Positions 61,799 to 64,000 of a stretch of DNA of 64,000 bases are shown here, in pieces. Origin of the DNA: Aculops lycopersici (Eukaryota; Arthropoda; Arachnida; Trombidiformes; Eriophyidae); the NCBI GenBank assembly GCA_015350385.1, contig WNKI01000001.1, positions 9,665,118 to 9,729,117 on the forward strand, written 5' to 3'. The notes beneath the pieces are model-generated. The model was not told the origin of the DNA. It worked only from the letters and a program-made list of their open reading frames with translations, and made no database searches. The position numbers and the translations under genes are program-made. Within the stretch, counting starts at the first letter, position 1. Each line of letters starts with the position of its first letter.

Positions 61799-62051
61799 GA
61801 GCAGGCCGTTGTGCGACCAATACATCGAGTCGTTTCCTGCGGCGACTCTGTGGAGGCTTCTCAGCTCCAAGATACAACCTGTTGATGCTGCCCTCAGTGC
61901 GGTGTGCTCTGCCGTTGGCCAACACAAGCCGAGGCGAGTTAATGTTGCCGATATTCAGTTGGCTCAGAATCTCGTTGCAATTCTCCAGAAGAATAAGATA
62001 AAGAGGATGATGAAGAAGCAGAAAGTGGTGGAGGATGCGGCCAGCCAATAG
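61799..62051 (+). other. Candidate terminal exon, weakly saposin-like
   Basis: After a GTGTGCATGCAG acceptor-like site, a frame of about 84 codons ends at TAG 62051. It reads like real protein: CDQYIESFPAATLWRLLSSK, then AVCSAVG, then a Lys-rich tail (KNKIKRMMKKQK). The Cys plus amphipathic spacing loosely recalls the second half of a saposin domain, but the Cys-Cys distance (about 31) is longer than usual and no partner exon was found. Confidence 0.25.
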
Positions 62052-62280
62052 GAGGCCGAGTCCTTTCCCTTGACGTCGACGTCGACGTTTCACTGGAATG
62101 GCGAGTAAATTGTGAATGATTCGTTCCGCTCGTTAGGTTGAAACAAGGTTATCCAAATGAGCGACAACAGGTCGTCGTCGTCGTCTTTAATTTCTTCAGG
62201 TAGCCGCAAGTTGAGCGGCCGGCTAGCGGCAACCCGTTAACAAGTGTCGTGCGCTCGACGTCTGTTTGCTGCGCCACTGG

Positions 62281-62450
62281 CCATGCACCTGTCGCCTCGG
62301 TTGCCGTTGCTCTTCCCTCTGCTACTCCTACTCCTCATGCACACAAGTGAGCAAGTCTGCGGCATTGAACTCTTAGTCGAGCTAGAATTCTTAGTCGCTG
62401 CCGCAAGAAAAGGGAAAATGAGCAGACTAATGAGGCGGCAAAGGTAACGG
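62281..62450 (+). other. Candidate first exon with signal peptide
   Basis: ATG 62283 begins MHLSPRLPLLFPLLLLLLMH, a good signal peptide, followed by SEQVCGIELLVELEFLV and a basic stretch, ending near AAAG|GTAACG. The CGIEL segment superficially resembles an insulin/IGF B chain but lacks the second Cys. It could be a chance Leu-rich frame. Confidence 0.2.
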
Positions 62451-63792
62451 CATTGGTAAGTGAATGGCGACGAGTCGTTGCCGCCGGCTGATGGGCGACG
62501 GGGCGACACTCTAAAGTTTGGAAGCCAGACGAACGGCGCATACAAAGACTTACCAAATGCTTGCAAAAGAAATATTGTCGGCCACTTGAAGTGCACCGGC
62601 GAGACAGAAAGAGAGAAAGAGAGAGAGAACGGTGGCTAGCAAGACCGACCGCTAGACTATCTCCGGCTTCCATCTCACCGGCGACGGATGGTCTAGTTAA
62701 TTTATCCTCTTTGACTTACCTTTGGAGCCACTATATGCAACACTAACTCTGGCCATTTAGATATCAAGCAACTCAATCGGTTTGCATAAAACGACCACTC
62801 GCCGGCCTTTCGTTATCTTGGTCGTTGTCGCCGATGTCGTCGCACATGTTGCGCCACCATTGCCACTGTGTTGCCAATAGCCAAAGTCTTCCGCTTCTTG
62901 GAAGACGCGCTTCACGCAACTCGCGAGAAGTACATCAAATTTGGCGCTTGCTAAGCTAAACTCGATCCTCGCCGCTCCCTTTGCCGCCACCTGACATCAA
63001 ATCTGGCCACCAGCATTAAGGTAAATTTAAAATGTTACCTTTTTTGAAGCGAGAAGACGATCGATGATTGCGGGAGTTTAGCCTGCGAAGTACAATGCAA
63101 ACATTGACGTTTGAGCCATCGACTAAGATGACGACGACGACAAGTGAAGGCCAAAATCACCAAGTTTCTTTCTGTTGCTCTCGATGTTTTGCGGCACGAA
63201 CGAAACGGACTTTGTTTGTTCCCCATTCTCTGTCTCTCGATTGAAACTTGCAGCCGAAATCTCTCTTTCCCGAGGCAACCTACTGCTGCCGCTGGCACCG
63301 GAAAACCGCAAGATTCCGGCGAATCGCTATTATTACTGTTATTATTTGCCAGTCAAAGACGCCGGCATTGTTCCTCGATGTTCACGGCCGTCGGCGGCGG
63401 CGGCGGCAAATTGGAACGAAGAAGCTAGTGGAACGAATGAGATACAACAACAACAACAAGCACCATAAAGTTGATGGCAGTGACTCGCAACAGTCGCTCG
63501 CTGGTTGGAGGAAAGATTTTAGTCGAGTTTAGGATGAGATGCTGAAATTGAGATCAACTCTCTGGTCAGTCGAATGGCGAGACAGCGAAGCGCGCGAGTT
63601 CCGTTAGGTTGCTGAAGAGGGGCACACAAAGGGGAGATTGGCGATGAATCAATTGAACTTCCTTGCTTGCAAACTTGAACTAGCTTCATGAATGACAACA
63701 ACAACAATGGAAGCCAACAACGACAACTTGATCGTTGTCGTCTAGTTTACATAGCAACAAGAGAGCAACTGATTCGAGTTTAGTTGGATAGG

Positions 63793-63941
63793 ATGGCCGC
63801 TTCGAATGGAATGGCAATTTGCATGTTATTGTGGCGGTTTTCACTGAACTTCTCGCTGCTTATCTCTATTGCCATCACTCGATTGGAAGCGACAACGACG
63901 CCGGCGCTGATACGACGCAATCAGGTAGCATCGATGGTGAG
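63793..63941 (+). other. Candidate first exon with signal peptide at the window edge
   Basis: From ATG 63793 the frame encodes a short polar start, then MLLWRFSLNFSLLISIAI (a signal-peptide-like core), then RLEATTTPALIRRNQ, and reaches a GATG|GTGAGG donor. If real, the rest of the gene lies beyond the window or in a later exon. Confidence 0.2.
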
Positions 63942-64000
63942 GGCGGGGAGCGGACGTCCAGTCGTCTAGATAACAAGCAACAGGTTGTTTTAGCGACAAC

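Larger units (their letters stand above)
43271..64000. other. About 21 kb without a convincing gene
   Basis: All open frames here are short, rich in Arg/Ser/Cys/Leu and without recognisable domains. The DNA is full of simple repeats and repeated short words such as CAACAAGTGG, AACTGGCC and ACCTGTTG. It is not satellite DNA, as no long tandem unit is seen. It may be cis-regulatory DNA, the large introns of a gene extending past 64000, or both. Weak exon candidates are given separately. Confidence 0.55.

Noticed and set aside
1..64000. CRISPR arrays, bacterial operons, rRNA genes, or phage or viral genes.
   Set aside because: None was seen. The regularly repeated sequences are protease units and microsatellites.

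Overview
The window is animal nuclear DNA, most likely from an arthropod-like invertebrate with a compact genome. A small mite is my best guess, but that is inference. The evidence is a set of animal genes (tyrosine hydroxylase, PCTAIRE kinase, neuferricin, prefoldin-5, ALG8, REP, NDK, pyruvate kinase), long uninterrupted coding exons, very few and mostly short introns, gene ends that abut or overlap, and AATAAA poly(A) signals. There are no operons, ribosome-binding sites or other bacterial features.

Region A (1-14 kb) is a tandem array of cathepsin L-like cysteine protease genes, all on the minus strand. Two copies (8126-9142, 10863-11879) have the full catalytic triad. Two intact copies (242-1264, 2502-3515) have glycine in place of the catalytic cysteine. 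One copy is a pseudogene (12635-13643) and two are fragments. The array also holds fragments of a fatty-acid amide hydrolase (FAAH2-like) gene, one fused in frame to a cathepsin fragment. A tyrosine hydroxylase catalytic-domain gene (6420-7463, plus strand) sits inside the array. Spacer repeats, an apparent gene-conversion tract and a 44-bp inversion record repeated unequal exchange.

Region B (14-43 kb) is ordinary gene-dense sequence. In order it holds neuferricin (-), Rab escort protein (+), an ankyrin-DHHC palmitoyltransferase (+), a two-exon glycine-rich membrane-anchored protein (-), pyruvate kinase with a long disordered N-terminus (-), a Lys/Glu/His-rich protein (+), nucleoside diphosphate kinase (+), a two-exon PCTAIRE-type CDK (-), prefoldin subunit 5 (+), ALG8 glucosyltransferase (-) and a 997-residue disordered protein (-). 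The NDK/PCTAIRE stop codons are 6 bp apart. The PFDN5 and ALG8 coding regions overlap antisense by 67 bp.

Region C (43-64 kb) is about 21 kb without a convincing gene. It is rich in microsatellites and in a recurring 10-mer, CAACAAGTGG or its complement (with a CAACAGGTGG variant), at far above chance frequency. It could be regulatory DNA or large introns of a gene reaching beyond the window. A few weak exon candidates are listed with low confidence.
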